A DNA stretch of 64,000 nt. Source: Jacaranda mimosifolia (Eukaryota > Streptophyta > Magnoliopsida > Lamiales > Bignoniaceae). The notes under the pieces were generated by a model. That model saw only the letters and a program-made list of their open reading frames with translations, did no database searches and had not been told where the DNA came from. Made by a program: the position numbers and the translations under genes. Location of the stretch: the NCBI GenBank assembly GCA_018894105.1, contig CM032129.1, positions 14,577,968-14,641,967 on the forward strand, given 5' to 3'. Numbering within the stretch: the stretch's first letter is position 1; each line of letters starts with the position of its first letter. This document shows positions 15,303 through 26,639 of this stretch, in pieces.

Positions 15303-18300
15303 TCAGAAATCATAAGCCGGAAATCTAGCATTCTTTGGTTGAACCATGTCCAAGAAAGATGAGCCATTCCCCCCATACCTTCAAACAGTGAAAAGGCATG
15401 ATCTCCTCCATGCAGTTCTCCTGTTGCCAACAGCATGTGAGCTCTGTCAAGCAAAAAGCACGCAAAAGCTTTTGCTCTGTATAAATACTCGATAATTCCA
15501 GTTAGTCGATAGAGAGAGAGGAAGACAGGCATTTCCACTGATGCCATGACAAATCCCGACTCGTTTCAAAAGGCCACGATTCCAAACTACCTCTGCTGCA
15601 TCCATAGCAGCTTCTAGAAACTCTTTATCTCCAAATACCTGAACGTTGACGGTTTTTTGGGAAAAAATTGTCAGCTAGAAAGTCAAATGATAGTGGAGAG
15701 GCAAACAAGAAGCCAGTTCAACACAATATTCAGTTTAGTGCAATTTCAATTGCATTTCAACGTATATGCGATGAACAAAAGTTTAAAAAAAAAGTAGAGT
15801 TCCTAAGTCAATTTATTTATATTTTTCAACATTTCAGTTCCCCTTATTTACAATAATATCTGGAGAAACAACTAACCTTTAAATGATTAAGAAGGTAATT
15901 AAGGAATACAAAGATCAACAGAAATGCATGCGCACAACAATATACACATAAATGCTTGGAGTCCAAAAGCAATATGGTTAAATTTCCATGCAGAGTAAAG
16001 AAAATATAAAAGCCTTCACAACATTAGGAGGGCAACCAATTGAAGACATCACCTCAGCTGCTTTGATGAGTGTGAGGGCAATCCCAGGAGCTCCATGACA
16101 CCAGTGCACGAGAACATCTCTCTTCTTATCGTCTTCACTAGCAGGGTAATTTCCGCTGGGGAATCGATTTCTGATCATGTATATAAGAGTTCCCTTGACA
16201 TCTTCAAGCTCGTCTGGTGTCAGTTCAAACTCCATCAGAACATGCATGATCCCAGCCAACCCATGGGCTGCACCCCAGTACCTCTCACCATGCCACTCAA
16301 ACATCAACGGGCTCCCTCCTCCCCTTTGACCTAGTTTTCTTCCATTCTTGATAATTTCTTTCACAATAGCAGCCTGACCATGAACCATGAACTTTTAGTC
16401 ATTTGATAAAAATTTAGCTTTTGCTTCAATAGAACTTAAAAACTTTTAGAACATGTACCATGGAGGTTGAAGGAATTGTCCCCTTGCCCAAATGCTTATT
16501 GAGAAATAAGCAAGTCCATAAGTACCCACTTCTACCATATAATAATTCATCAGGGTGATCTTTTGAGAGCTTTATCTGTTTCCACGATGGAATCCTTTCA
16601 ATTTGATTGCAACAGTAACACAAATTAAAAATCTAGCAAATCCACCAGGGAAATTTACCTCTTTAAATTGGGACAAATAGTAACTAAGCAACATGATCAT
16701 CACCCATGTACTTTGCCACCACAGCTCCCAGGGCACATAACCCAGCTCTTCCACATATAAAAGTCACATCCCTGATATCAGCAATATCTGTAAGATGCTT
16801 GAGTCCAACTATAATTAACAATACTGCCAATGTACAAATCATCTCTTCATACTGGATGATCAAGTTGCATTACATTATTTCTTTATGCTCATTTATAAAC
16901 ATTTCAGGTAAGCATAAAAATCTCTTAACTCGCAACTAACGCAGCATAATGTACAATTTTCCAAACTGCATCTCATTTTCAAGCATATATTCCATCTTCT
17001 ACTTTTATCCTTGACAGAAAATTCTGAACAACTAGTGGCTTTCAGAGCAAAATGCAGAAAATAAATGTACTCTTGTACTTCATCTAGTAAGAACTCTGCA
17101 CTGATCTCTACATTACTAACTCTACAACAAAAAAGCATCATTTGAAGTCGAAAGCACTACATGTTCAAATTGGAGAATGGATTCATTTCCTATCCATTTC
17201 CAAACTATAAGATAAAACTTACATTAAAAGAGGGAAACAATATGATGCACCACTACATATCACTAAGGTTAAAACCCAAAAAGACGAAAAGTCAAAACAT
17301 AAGTTCACTCAATAATTATGCACTCTTTATATCGAAAGGATAAAATGGCAAGACCTAGACTGAGTGGAAGAGGAGTCACAGGCCTTAACAATCTCCAAGC
17401 AAAGACTCAAGTCATTCTTGTTGTGAGTCACTTGAAACGATTTGAAGAGCAAAACAGCAATGCCCAGTGTACCAGAATATAGAGTAAAATCTTCCTTGTG
17501 CGGCCCACTAAGCCCCAACATCTCGACCACAATCTGTTATCACAGAGTCCAAACAACAGTAGATACAAAAAATCCTATCAGTGCCTTTTACCCAAACATA
17601 TAAAAATAAAACTTTCTCACATTTACCATGACTTCATTTTCGCCAAACCATTAACCACGCTAACCAAAAAGTAATCCATCCATAAATACACTTCCAGTTG
17701 GAGCTGCTTGTCCATCCACTATATTTAATTTATTTGAAGTATATAACTTAGAATAACCAACAACGTGATGTATATTACAAGTTCAAAGTTCTATAATCTA
17801 AACCAACCATTACATGAGCAAAAAAAATATCAAATTGTAGGCAATTTGACTTTGAACTTTAGGGGTTATCCTTAAAAATTTTCCGGGACTTTGTGCATAG
17901 ATACAATCACAATTGTTATAGGCACACTGAACAGTTATGATTATCTTCACACCTACCAGAGAGTACATATTGGACGAAGGAAGTTATGTAAACTAGACAG
18001 ACTTTAAATCTTGCATATTACACAAAAATTTTAAAAAGCAAAAAAATAAAAAAATAAAAAAATCAAGCAGCAACAGTTTTTGCATCATTCCCTTTTTTGA
18101 AATTAGAGTGAAAAAATGGAGTCTTGGGGGAGTAATAAAACAATATGGTGAAAAGAGAAGAGAGGGCAAATATACAGTTTCTTTGAGGTCTAGGGCTGCC
18201 CGTTGGAGTTGCTGAGAGAGAGTGGAGTAAGGCAGTGATAGGAGCCTCAACAATGACTCTTGAGTGCCTTGTGGCTGAACTTCAACTCTCCCACGCTTTT

Positions 18301-18379
18301 CTTTCATTTCTTCTTCGATCAGGTTCGGGTTTTCTGGAACAAAGTCTGGTATCACATTTGGGAAGTAACGGTCCTCCAT
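15303..18379 (-). pseudogene. LanC-like (GCR2/GCL family) gene with frame-breaking indels
   Basis: Homologue of plant LanC-like proteins (GCR2/GCL), which share the zinc-binding toroid of bacterial lanthionine cyclases; the plant role is unsettled. Exons on the minus strand: 18379-18176 (start MEDRYFPNVIPDFVPENP), 17533-17355, 16771-16659, 16575-16459, 16373-16053, 15638-15303. All have usable splice sites. Family landmarks are DFTLYSGTLG, TFICGRAG, ELLYGRSGYLW, YEWHG-like FEWHGERYWGAAHG, the WCHGAPG zinc cysteine, ICHGISGN with the second Cys and His, and HGGDHAFSLFEG. Three indels break the frame: one extra base near 16695 (TAG stop follows), two missing bases near 15530 after ICHGISGNA, and one missing base near 15355 just before the C-terminus. 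Allowing for them, exon lengths give 423 codons, the family size. The neighbouring MULE lies about 130 bp upstream. Sequencing error is the alternative to a recent pseudogene. Confidence 0.85.
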
Positions 18380-18506
18380 TTTGCTATCAATTCTTCTCTT
18401 TTCTCTTATTTGCAGTTTGCTGGTGTTTTCGAGTAGAGGAAATTTCGGAAACGGTGACCTAATAAATATGTACGGTTAGCGGTGGTCAACGGAACAGGGG
18501 AAGAGG

Positions 18507-18516
18507 TGGAAATGAA
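18507..18516. repeat. 10-bp target site duplication, left copy (MULE)
   Basis: TGGAAATGAA directly precedes the left terminus of the Mutator-like element and is repeated exactly at 24070-24079. A length of 9-11 bp is characteristic of Mutator superfamily insertions. Confidence 0.92.
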
Positions 18517-19360
18517 GGCTATTTTATAAAAAAATAGAAAAAAAAAAAACAAATTACAAAAATACAGCACTATTCACAAGTTTTATAATTTTATAGTAAG
18601 TTGCAATATGTGACTGCAACTTTTAATAGTAATAAATAGTAACTTTTTTTTTTTTTTTTCCTTGTTCTATGTAACTTTGCCGGTTGGCCGGCTGCACCAG
18701 CTTGGTGCTGCTGGCCAGCGCCCAGATCTGAATTTTTTTTTTTAATTAGAAAAATAAATAAATAAAATGATTATTTGGGTTATTGTTTCAAGTTTGAAGG
18801 GTGTATACTTGTGTATTATTTCGTTTGATTGAGGTAAGTTTTTTAATTATGCTAAAATTTAATTATGTTTTAGTTATATTCATTATGTTTTGATTAATTA
18901 TCTCCATTAATTAAAGTTTGATTTATGTTTTAGTTATATGAAATATGTATTATATAATTTGTCTCAATTAGTTAAAACTTAATCATGTTTTAGTTGAAAT
19001 TTGATTTACGTGTTGGTTAAACTCAAATAATAATTTATTATTTTTGGTATAATAATTTGATTTATTATAAATAATGATTTATGTATTAGTTGAAATTTGG
19101 ATTACATTTTATGTTAGTTTTATATGTTGTTATATTTGTTAGAGTTATGTTTTTATTTGAATTACAAATTTTGTTAGAATTATTATTGAGTTAAAATTTG
19201 TGGTACTACATATTGAATTGTATTAAAATTTAAATTTTCATTCAATTTGTGAAATTATGATTTATTAATAAATATGTGCGCTTGTAACATGTGCCTAATG
19301 ATGCAGGCTATCTTGACTTGGTGGAAATCTTTTGTCAGTGTTAATTTTAGTGGAGCATTA
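18517..19360 (+). repeat. MULE left terminal inverted repeat
   Basis: About 840 bp matching the reverse complement of 23154-24069. The match runs from the element end to the GTGGAGCATTA landmark. The arms differ by scattered substitutions and small gaps. Confidence 0.88.
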
Positions 19361-19516
19361 ATATACCAATAAATATCTTAACTTTGTGGAAAAAATTAGT
19401 TTTAGTTAATGATTCCAATCCTCAATTTGTTTGTCATTCACATTAATATACCAATAAATATTTTGGATGTACCTAATCATATTTTTTTAATTTATTTTTC
19501 CATCAAATATTTCAGG

Positions 19517-20471
19517 ATGGATATAAGAGATATATATGGTCCACATGATCCCAGTATCTTATACATGCAAGATGGCCATCGATCAGAGAGTGTATTAGTT
19601 GGAGATATAGATGATACTTTACTTGTTAGATGAGGAGATAGAAGATTTTAGTTAATCTTATGACGCCAAGCTCTATACCCTCGTGTATTATCTTTATTAA
19701 ATGAGATGGAATTCTATGGTGTCTACAGTTGTAGAAATATTGAGACTGATATTCATGTGATTACGGCTCTAGTCGAGAGGTGGCGCTCAGAGACTCACAC
19801 ATTTCATTTATGTGTGGGAGAGGCTACAGTTACGTTGCAAGACATAGCAATTATTTGGGCATTACCGATAGACGGTATTGCTGTTACCGGTATAGACTAT
19901 GTTCGCAACCTCACACAGTGGCAAGATTATTGTCATCGTTATCTCTGATTCATTCCGGAAGAGCGAGACCTTAGGGGGTCACAACTTCATCTTACTGCTC
20001 TTACAGACCATGTACATAATAATAGAATTACGGATCATAGCACAGTTTTGGAGGTCCAACAATACGCACGTGTTTGTGCGTTGATGCTTCTTGGAGGTCT
20101 TATATGTCCAAGCTCATCAGGTTCTGCAATATCATTGATTTACTTACAGCATATGGAGCAAATTTATGAAGTCCGTAACTTTAGTTGGGGTAGTGCACTT
20201 TTATCGTTCATGTATCGTGAGCTTTGCACTGCATCACGTAGAGGAAGATCAAATATTGGTGGAGCGATGCAGTTGTTACAGGTGAAGTAGTATTATTTTG
20301 CCTTTATGTTAATTCTAGCAATTAGGTACGACGCCTAAAAAATTGTTAATTGTAGATTTGGGCATGGTCACGCATTACAACATTGACACCTATAAGATTA
20401 ACTTCTCGTGTCGATGACAATGAAGCTCCAGTAGTAGTTGATGGACTGCCAATTCCTCCATATGGTGCTCG
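19517..20471 (+). pseudogene. Plant mobile domain (PMD/MAIN-like) gene remnant in MULE
   Basis: Two exons, 19517-20281 and 20356-20471, with GT-AG borders. The reading frame matches the plant mobile domain, found in MAIN/MAIL proteins and in transposons: PHDPSILYMQDGHRS, then ITALVERWRSETHTFHLCVG, EATVTLQDIAIIWALPIDG, YARVCALMLLGG, and WAW with PPYGAR at the end. The frame is kept throughout, but stop codons interrupt it at 19631, twice shortly after, and at 19946. At least two look like CGA to TGA or TGG to TAG changes. The C-terminal part is missing: exon 2 ends at a splice-donor-like GGTAAG next to the internal junction. Host MAIN-type proteins act in silencing and genome stability; this copy is inferred to be non-functional. 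Confidence 0.85.
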
Positions 20472-20552
20472 GTAAGATAATATATGTTAAAGTTTATTAA
20501 CATTTTCATGCAACTGTTTGAACAATAGTTGTAATTGGTAGTCAGCGAGCAC
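20465..20552. other. Internal junction with 8-bp inverted microhomology
   Basis: GGTGCTCG ends the PMD exon at 20465 and its reverse complement CGAGCACC lies at about 20545-20552, where the opposed transposase reading frame ends (KGAR then stop). Both genes lack their C-terminal parts beyond this point, which suggests the junction joined two truncated genes. Confidence 0.6.
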
Positions 20553-22547
20553 CTTTTAATACCCTATTTATACATTCGGACATGTTTGTAGTCAAAATGC
20601 CAAACCGCCATCCTCCATCATGAGATAATGTCCATTGGCTCTTGTCTATCCGCTCCAAGTAGGAGTAAGCACGGTCATTAATACTCTTTCTGTCGTCCAT
20701 CTTTTTTTCAACTTTTCGGATTTGAACTGCAGCACCAGCTTTCCAACACATGTCCTTCAATAGAACATTCTTAAAATGTTTATTGAAATTTGAACACACA
20801 TGCCTCAAACAAAATCGATGTACTCCACGAGGGGGCGTGAAATCAGGTATGCTCTCTACAGCAGCCAAAATACTACGGTGACGATCAGAAAGTAAACAAT
20901 AGCCATCCACCCCTCTGATAATGTGTTTCGCCAACATCTGAAGGAACCATCTCCAAGACATCAAAGTTTTCTCATCTACTATAGCAAAAGCTATAGGCAT
21001 AACATTCTGATTTGCATCCATGGCTACGGCAACAAGCATTTTATGTTTATACTTTGTGTATAGATGAGTTCCATCTACACTGATAAGTTTGCGGCAATGT
21101 TGGAACCCTTCTATACATGGTCGAAATGCCCAAAAGACATATTTCAACATCTTTTGTTCTGGTATGCCTGTTTCAAGATGACTCCATTCAACAATTGTTC
21201 CTGGATTCCATTTCTGGAGAACTCCCATATATTTCGGTAATTTTCTTACCGAGGTCTCCCAAGTCCCATAAAGTTTTTCCCTCGCACATTTTATGCTATT
21301 CCATGCCTTAGCATAAGAGATTTCATAACCATACTTTTCTTTTACCATCATTTGCACACTTGCAACCCCATAACTTGGATTACCTCGAACAGTGTCCAAT
21401 AGGTCTAAAGCAATCATATTCTGCTTAAATTTCGATGATCTATTGAAATCTCATCCATAAGGCATGTGTGAGGGCATCCATACTTGGTAATTCTCCACAA
21501 TCCATTTTTCTCTTTAAATATTCCCCTCACACTCCACGGACAAGAAGGTTGTCCTCTGTTATGATGTTTGCACACCACTTTCCATAACTTTGGTGTGCTC
21601 TCAAGAACCCGATATTCTCATCTCGCCACTCGCACTGAATAATCTTTCACAGAAGTGATAAGATGCTCCTTACTCTTGAATACCATTCCCACGTGGAGTG
21701 CTCCTTTACTTAAGTCGTAAAACTCAGTCCAACCACGAGTTGGAATATCCATAGAATCTGCCTGTATAAATATATCATTATCATCTATTGTAGAGAAGAA
21801 TGGATATACGGGATACAGACTTGGTTGCGTAGTCGTGGATGTTTGTCTTCTCGTCTCATGTGGTAGTTGTTGAGGAGATGTTCCCTCGCCGTGTGAAGGC
21901 AATAGCTCTTCTATTGTATCAATATCTACCTCATCATCGTCACTACCACTAAAATCATCACTATCATTTTCATCTGGTTTTGAATCCCTCAACTCTTCAT
22001 CACGAAAACTATCTACTTGTGGCTCTGGTTCACCATCATGAACGAAATGCATTGGGTTATCTTGCTCTCGTTCAAAAACTTGATGAGAGGTAGAAGGGTC
22101 TTCACCAAAATCATGAATCCCAACATTTGCAAACCCTTGCGTAACCACATGAACACTTATTTCTGTTTGAGTTGGGTATTGTTGATCCCATCCAAAGTCT
22201 TGGTAAGAGGCAAATTGACCTTCAGGTTGCATCAAAAGCCCTATGTAAGACCCTACTCCAAAAGTATTATCAACACCAGTCTGACTTATTGCTTCTGTCT
22301 CAACATATAATTCCACATTATCAAGTTGGCACTGTGGGCCAAACAACATAGATAAACCACCATCATTCTGTATTTCCACAAGTGTAGATATCCCGTACTG
22401 TTTATCCAAATAGAATTTTGCTTGGATTTTTAGTTTATAGCTACTGTTATCAATAGCTGTCGCTCCATAGATTTCGTGGCACATATCAGAATATGTTATT
22501 TCACGAGATACTCTAATAATACTGCATGCTAGACGATCATAATCCAC
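20542..22547 (-). pseudogene. MuDR-type MULE transposase, truncated and interrupted
   Basis: Reading starts at 22547 (MDYDRLACSII), with an N-terminal region, an acidic stretch, and a zinc-finger-like DNA-binding part from FKSKEHLITSVKDYSV through a C-x(n)-C/H region (CPWSVRG, GCPHTCL). The MULE transposase core follows from 21417: LISVDGTHL with the first catalytic Asp, LLSDRHRSI with the second, and a C-x2-H motif (FCLRHVC). An in-frame TGA at 21618 interrupts it, and one base appears to be missing near 21420, since the frame shifts by one there. Translation ends at 20542 right after ECINRVLKGAR, so the usual C-terminal region with the SWIM zinc finger is absent. Family assignment is firm; activity is unlikely. 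Confidence 0.9.
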
Positions 22548-23153
22548 TTAGCGAGAATCTCTAGTAATATTTCTACCAAAGTATATTAGAACAACAATGA
22601 TACTCGAAGTCGACATACCTTCCACAAATACACACATAAATTATATTAATTAATCAGTCTAATCAATAATTATCATAAAATTTTGAAAAATGTTAAGATT
22701 TACATTGTTCAACATTTCTACAGTACACAAAAAGTAAATTTACATATACTAACAAAAATTTAATTAACTCAATCAAAATTCTAATAGAATTTTTCATTCA
22801 CATAAAAACACAAATCTATGAAAATATAACAACATTTAATACATTAATCAAATTTAAACTAATATAATTTAATCTACTTCATAAATTAAATTTAAGCTAA
22901 CATAATAAATCATATTTTAAACTAGCGTTTATAATTAATAATATTAATAAACACATAATGACATATAAATACTCCCCCTTATGTCCATCATCATCATGCA
23001 AGAAATTAAAAACCAATCAGCAACAAATGAGAAGGCTCCACCCCTTCTCCCAACATCCCATCCTCCTTTGTGAATGCACTAATTCTAAACATTTCTAAAG
23101 TATTATACTATAAAAATATTACAAAATTAAAACAAGATATCCAAGCTTACCTT

Positions 23154-24069
23154 TAAATGCTCCACTAAAATTAACACTGACAAAAGATTTTCACCAAGTC
23201 AAGATAGCCTGCGTCATTAAGCACATGTTACAAGTGCACATATTTATTAATAAATCATAATTTCACAAACTGAATGAAAATTTAAATTTTAATACAATTC
23301 AATATGTAGTACCACAAAATTTAACTCAATAATAATTCTAACAAAATTTGTAATTCAAATAAAAACATAACTCTACCAAATATAACAACATATAAAACTA
23401 ACATAAAAGGTAATCCAAATTTCAACTAATACATAATTCATTATTTATAATAAATCAAATTATTATACAAAAATAATAAATTATTATTTGAGTTTAACCA
23501 ACACGTAAATCAAATTTCAACTAAAACATGATTAAGTTTTAAGTAATTGAGACAAATTATATAAAATATAATTCATAAAACCAAAACATAATTTTAACTA
23601 AAAAATAAATAAATTTTAACTAATTGAGACAAATTATATAATACATATTTCATATAACTAAAACATAAATCAAACTTTAATTAATGAAGATAATTAACCA
23701 AAACATAATGAACATAACTAAAACATAATTAAATTTTAGCATAATTAAAAAACTTACCTCAATCAAGCGAAATAATACACAAGTATACACCCTTCAAACC
23801 TGAAACAATAACCCAAATACTCATTTTATTTATTTATTTTTCTAATTAAAAAAAAAATTCAGATCTGGGAGCTAGCCAGCAACACCAAGCTGGTGCGGCC
23901 GGCCGGCCGGCCAAAGTTACATAGAAAAGGAAAAAAAAAAAAAATGTTACTATTCATTACTGTTGAAGTTGCAGTCACAGACTGCAACTTACTATAAAAT
24001 TGTAAAACTTGTGAATAGTGCTGTATTTTTGTAATTTTTTTTTTTTTGCTATTTTTTTATAAAAAAGCC
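23154..24069 (-). repeat. MULE right terminal inverted repeat
   Basis: Reverse-complement partner of 18517-19360. It is a little longer (about 915 bp) because of extra AT-rich sequence. Confidence 0.88.
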
Positions 24070-24079
24070 TGGAAATGAA
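24070..24079. repeat. 10-bp target site duplication, right copy (MULE)
   Basis: TGGAAATGAA, identical to 18507-18516. Confidence 0.92.
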
Positions 24080-25931
24080 TGAAGGTGGAAGGGGTTCACA
24101 AACTACACGTTAGGGCTTTGGCTCAAGCTCTGGCGATACTGCTCATTTGTCACCATGCCAAAGATCCCAACACATCTCAGTATTTTTTTAAGTAGTTTAT
24201 TAAAATATAATAATAAAATATATTTAAAATATAATAATAAAATATATCCATTATTATATTTTAATCCTCGTAACTATTATTTATACATTAAGGCTCCATT
24301 TGGCTAGTATGATTGAATTGAATATAAGGTTTATCTAATTCAATTTTTTATTTGGTTCAAAAGTAATGGACTCGATTTTCAATTCAACAAAATAAGAGAT
24401 TATGGATTCCACTAGGAGGTGGGATGTAGTACCAATGTTAATATTTTCAACTACAAAAAAATGAAAAAGATATATTTTTCCCTCAATTGTAAATTGTATT
24501 AATTAGTGCACAACTTTCATTTTATTACTTAGTTATTAATTATATGGTTTTCATTGATTTTTTGCATGTGGTATATAAGTTTCATATAATTTTGGTTAAT
24601 TATTTAAAATATATAAAATTACCTAATAAATTATTTCATATGTTGGCGTTTTTGAAATCTTAAAATATTTAGTTTAAAACAGTGTTATTAATATGAGTTT
24701 GGTATAGCGAAGTGATTAAACACCGAATGATGAAATATTTATACTATATATAAAGTATCTATCCTATTTTGGTATGTTTTTTAGTGTATTTTACTCACTA
24801 TTATTTTCATAACTACCAAGTCTTTTTTTTTTTCCCCTCTTCTCTAATATTTTCCTCTTTAAATATATATTTTTTTTTTACCTTTTCCTTCTATCTTAAT
24901 TTTTTTTCTTTTATTCATCTAAAAATTTAAATAAGTATATTGAAAATATTAAAATTATATAAAAAATAAATGAATATTTTATTTATCTTCTACTATAAAA
25001 TTTTAGCATATACATCGAGTGTGCTAAAATTGCTAGTATAAAAATCCCTTCAAATTTGGTTGTGTTTGTAGTTGCGTGAAATACATCAATTGTGTAGAAG
25101 AATACAGATAATTTGTGTAAAGAATATAGATAAGTTTGAACTTGATATTTATCAATAAACTTGAGTTTGAGCCTAAAATTAGAAGTTCGATGAGTTCGAG
25201 CTCGAGCTTGAGCTCATGTATTTTACAGATGAACCAAGCTTGAGCTTGGAATTTTTGCCAAGGTTGGTTCCGAGCTCAGCTCTTTTGCAACCCTAATCTC
25301 AATGATTGCATTTGTGACCACTAGTTGATGTAAAAATAAATCTTATCATAAATCAAAATTTATGACTGTGTATCCCGCTGGTCACGAATTAATAACTGCA
25401 TTTCCACCTTATTTTTGCATACTAATCATACCATTTAAATTTCCTTCTTCCTATCCTAGTAGGCTTTTGATCCTTATCAAATTCATACTCATTTAGCCCA
25501 AGCCTAATTAATTAATTAATTAATCCCAATAAATTGATTTGACCAATTAATTTAACCAATTAATCTCATGAATTAAATTAACGCTTCATTTATTTAATTG
25601 ATCTAATAAATTAATCAATATCAATCAAGGCCATGAGTTGATTGAATAAATCTCAATTAAGTTAATTAATTCGATCAAATAATTTATTTTAATCTAATAA
25701 TTAGATTATATACATTATTTATTAAGAAATGGACTCGTCCAAGTTCGTATGTGATTCTTTAGGTAGTAGTGCATTTACAACTCTTTTGACTTAATTTAAA
25801 TAATTATATCATTTTGATTAATTAATCTTTCTAAAATCAACTTATTGATTCTAAGAACCGATTAATCATGTTTAGCATCTCGTAATACAATAAGAAAAAA
25901 TATAGATGAAGTAGTGCAAGTGTTTAAATTA
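24080..25931. other. Intergenic sequence between two transposons
   Basis: The first about 100 bp should be the original upstream flank of the LanC-like gene, displaced by the MULE. The rest is AT-rich with AATTAATT-type runs near 25505-25690. No gene is supported. Confidence 0.6.
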
Positions 25932-25944
25932 CACTACCAAAAAA

Positions 25945-26420
25945 GCTTGCAGTCACTAATCCACAAAAAATGGGGTTGCTGATAGAGTCAATGACTGCTT
26001 TTGTGACCTCAGAACGTGGTCAAAAAATACATCGTCACAAATCCAAATTTGTGATAGATTGTCTCATTGGTCACAAATTAATGACTGATTTATTGGTCAC
26101 TAGTTTCATTGTATAAAAATGTTCATAAAATAATAAAGCTGTCACTAAGCAGTCTAGTGACCACGTATTGCAGTCACTAAATTTTAGTCATGTGACCAAC
26201 TATTAATTTGTGACCCCCCTTGGGTCCCAAATTTGTGACTACACTTTTGCGGTCACAAAATTTCGTAAATAATGTGTGTATTTTTCTCCTTATAGTGACT
26301 GCTTAGCGGTCACTAATTGGTCACTGATTTGGACCGACCTTGTGGTCACAAATTTTCAATAATAATGTACTATGATTGGTGACCGCCAGGTGATCACTAA
26401 TCATTCACTGATGTTTTGAA
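25945..26420. repeat. CACTA left subterminal repeat array
   Basis: More than ten degenerate copies, in both orientations, of a motif of about 9-12 bp with core GTCACTAA or GTCACAAAT. In CACTA elements such arrays bind the element-encoded TNPA-type protein. Confidence 0.75.
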
Positions 26421-26639
26421 TACATTTTTTAGCTTTTGGTGCCGAATCGCTAATATCCAACCTATTTTTTTATTCTCATTAATAGCAATCTAAAATCACA
26501 GGATTCCAAAATAATAATTCACCTTCTAAAAATAAAAACCAATACCCCAAATTCAATAATATTGCATCCAAATTAATGAACAAAATAAAGATTCTAAAAC
26601 ATAAACAAATAAAATAAGTCCAAACATGTCAAATTAATT

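Larger units (their letters stand above)
18517..24069. mobile_element. Mutator-like element (MULE) with long TIRs
   Basis: The element is 5553 bp, bounded by an exact 10-bp duplication. Its ends read GGCTATTTTATAAAAAAATA (left) and, reverse-complemented, GGCTTTTTTATAAAAAAATA (right). The terminal inverted repeats are long: left 18517-about 19360, right about 23154-24069, with shared landmarks such as TACAGCACTATTCACAAGTT and a GC-rich patch rich in GCCGG/CCAGC near 18679-18728 and 23868-23922. Between them lie a minus-strand MuDR-type transposase remnant and a plus-strand PMD gene remnant, converging near 20541. Both are broken, so the element is probably immobile now. Confidence 0.93.

Noticed and set aside
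18235..18462. Plus-strand ORF over the LanC-like first exon
   Set aside because: It is the antisense shadow of the recognised first exon and has no domain.
24295..24480. Another MITE starting at GGCTCCATTTGGCTAG
   Set aside because: The start resembles hAT-like MITE ends, but I could not find a matching inverted end.
25500..25900. Remnant of a copia-type element
   Set aside because: Only vague similarity in phrase style; no coding motif or LTR could be shown.
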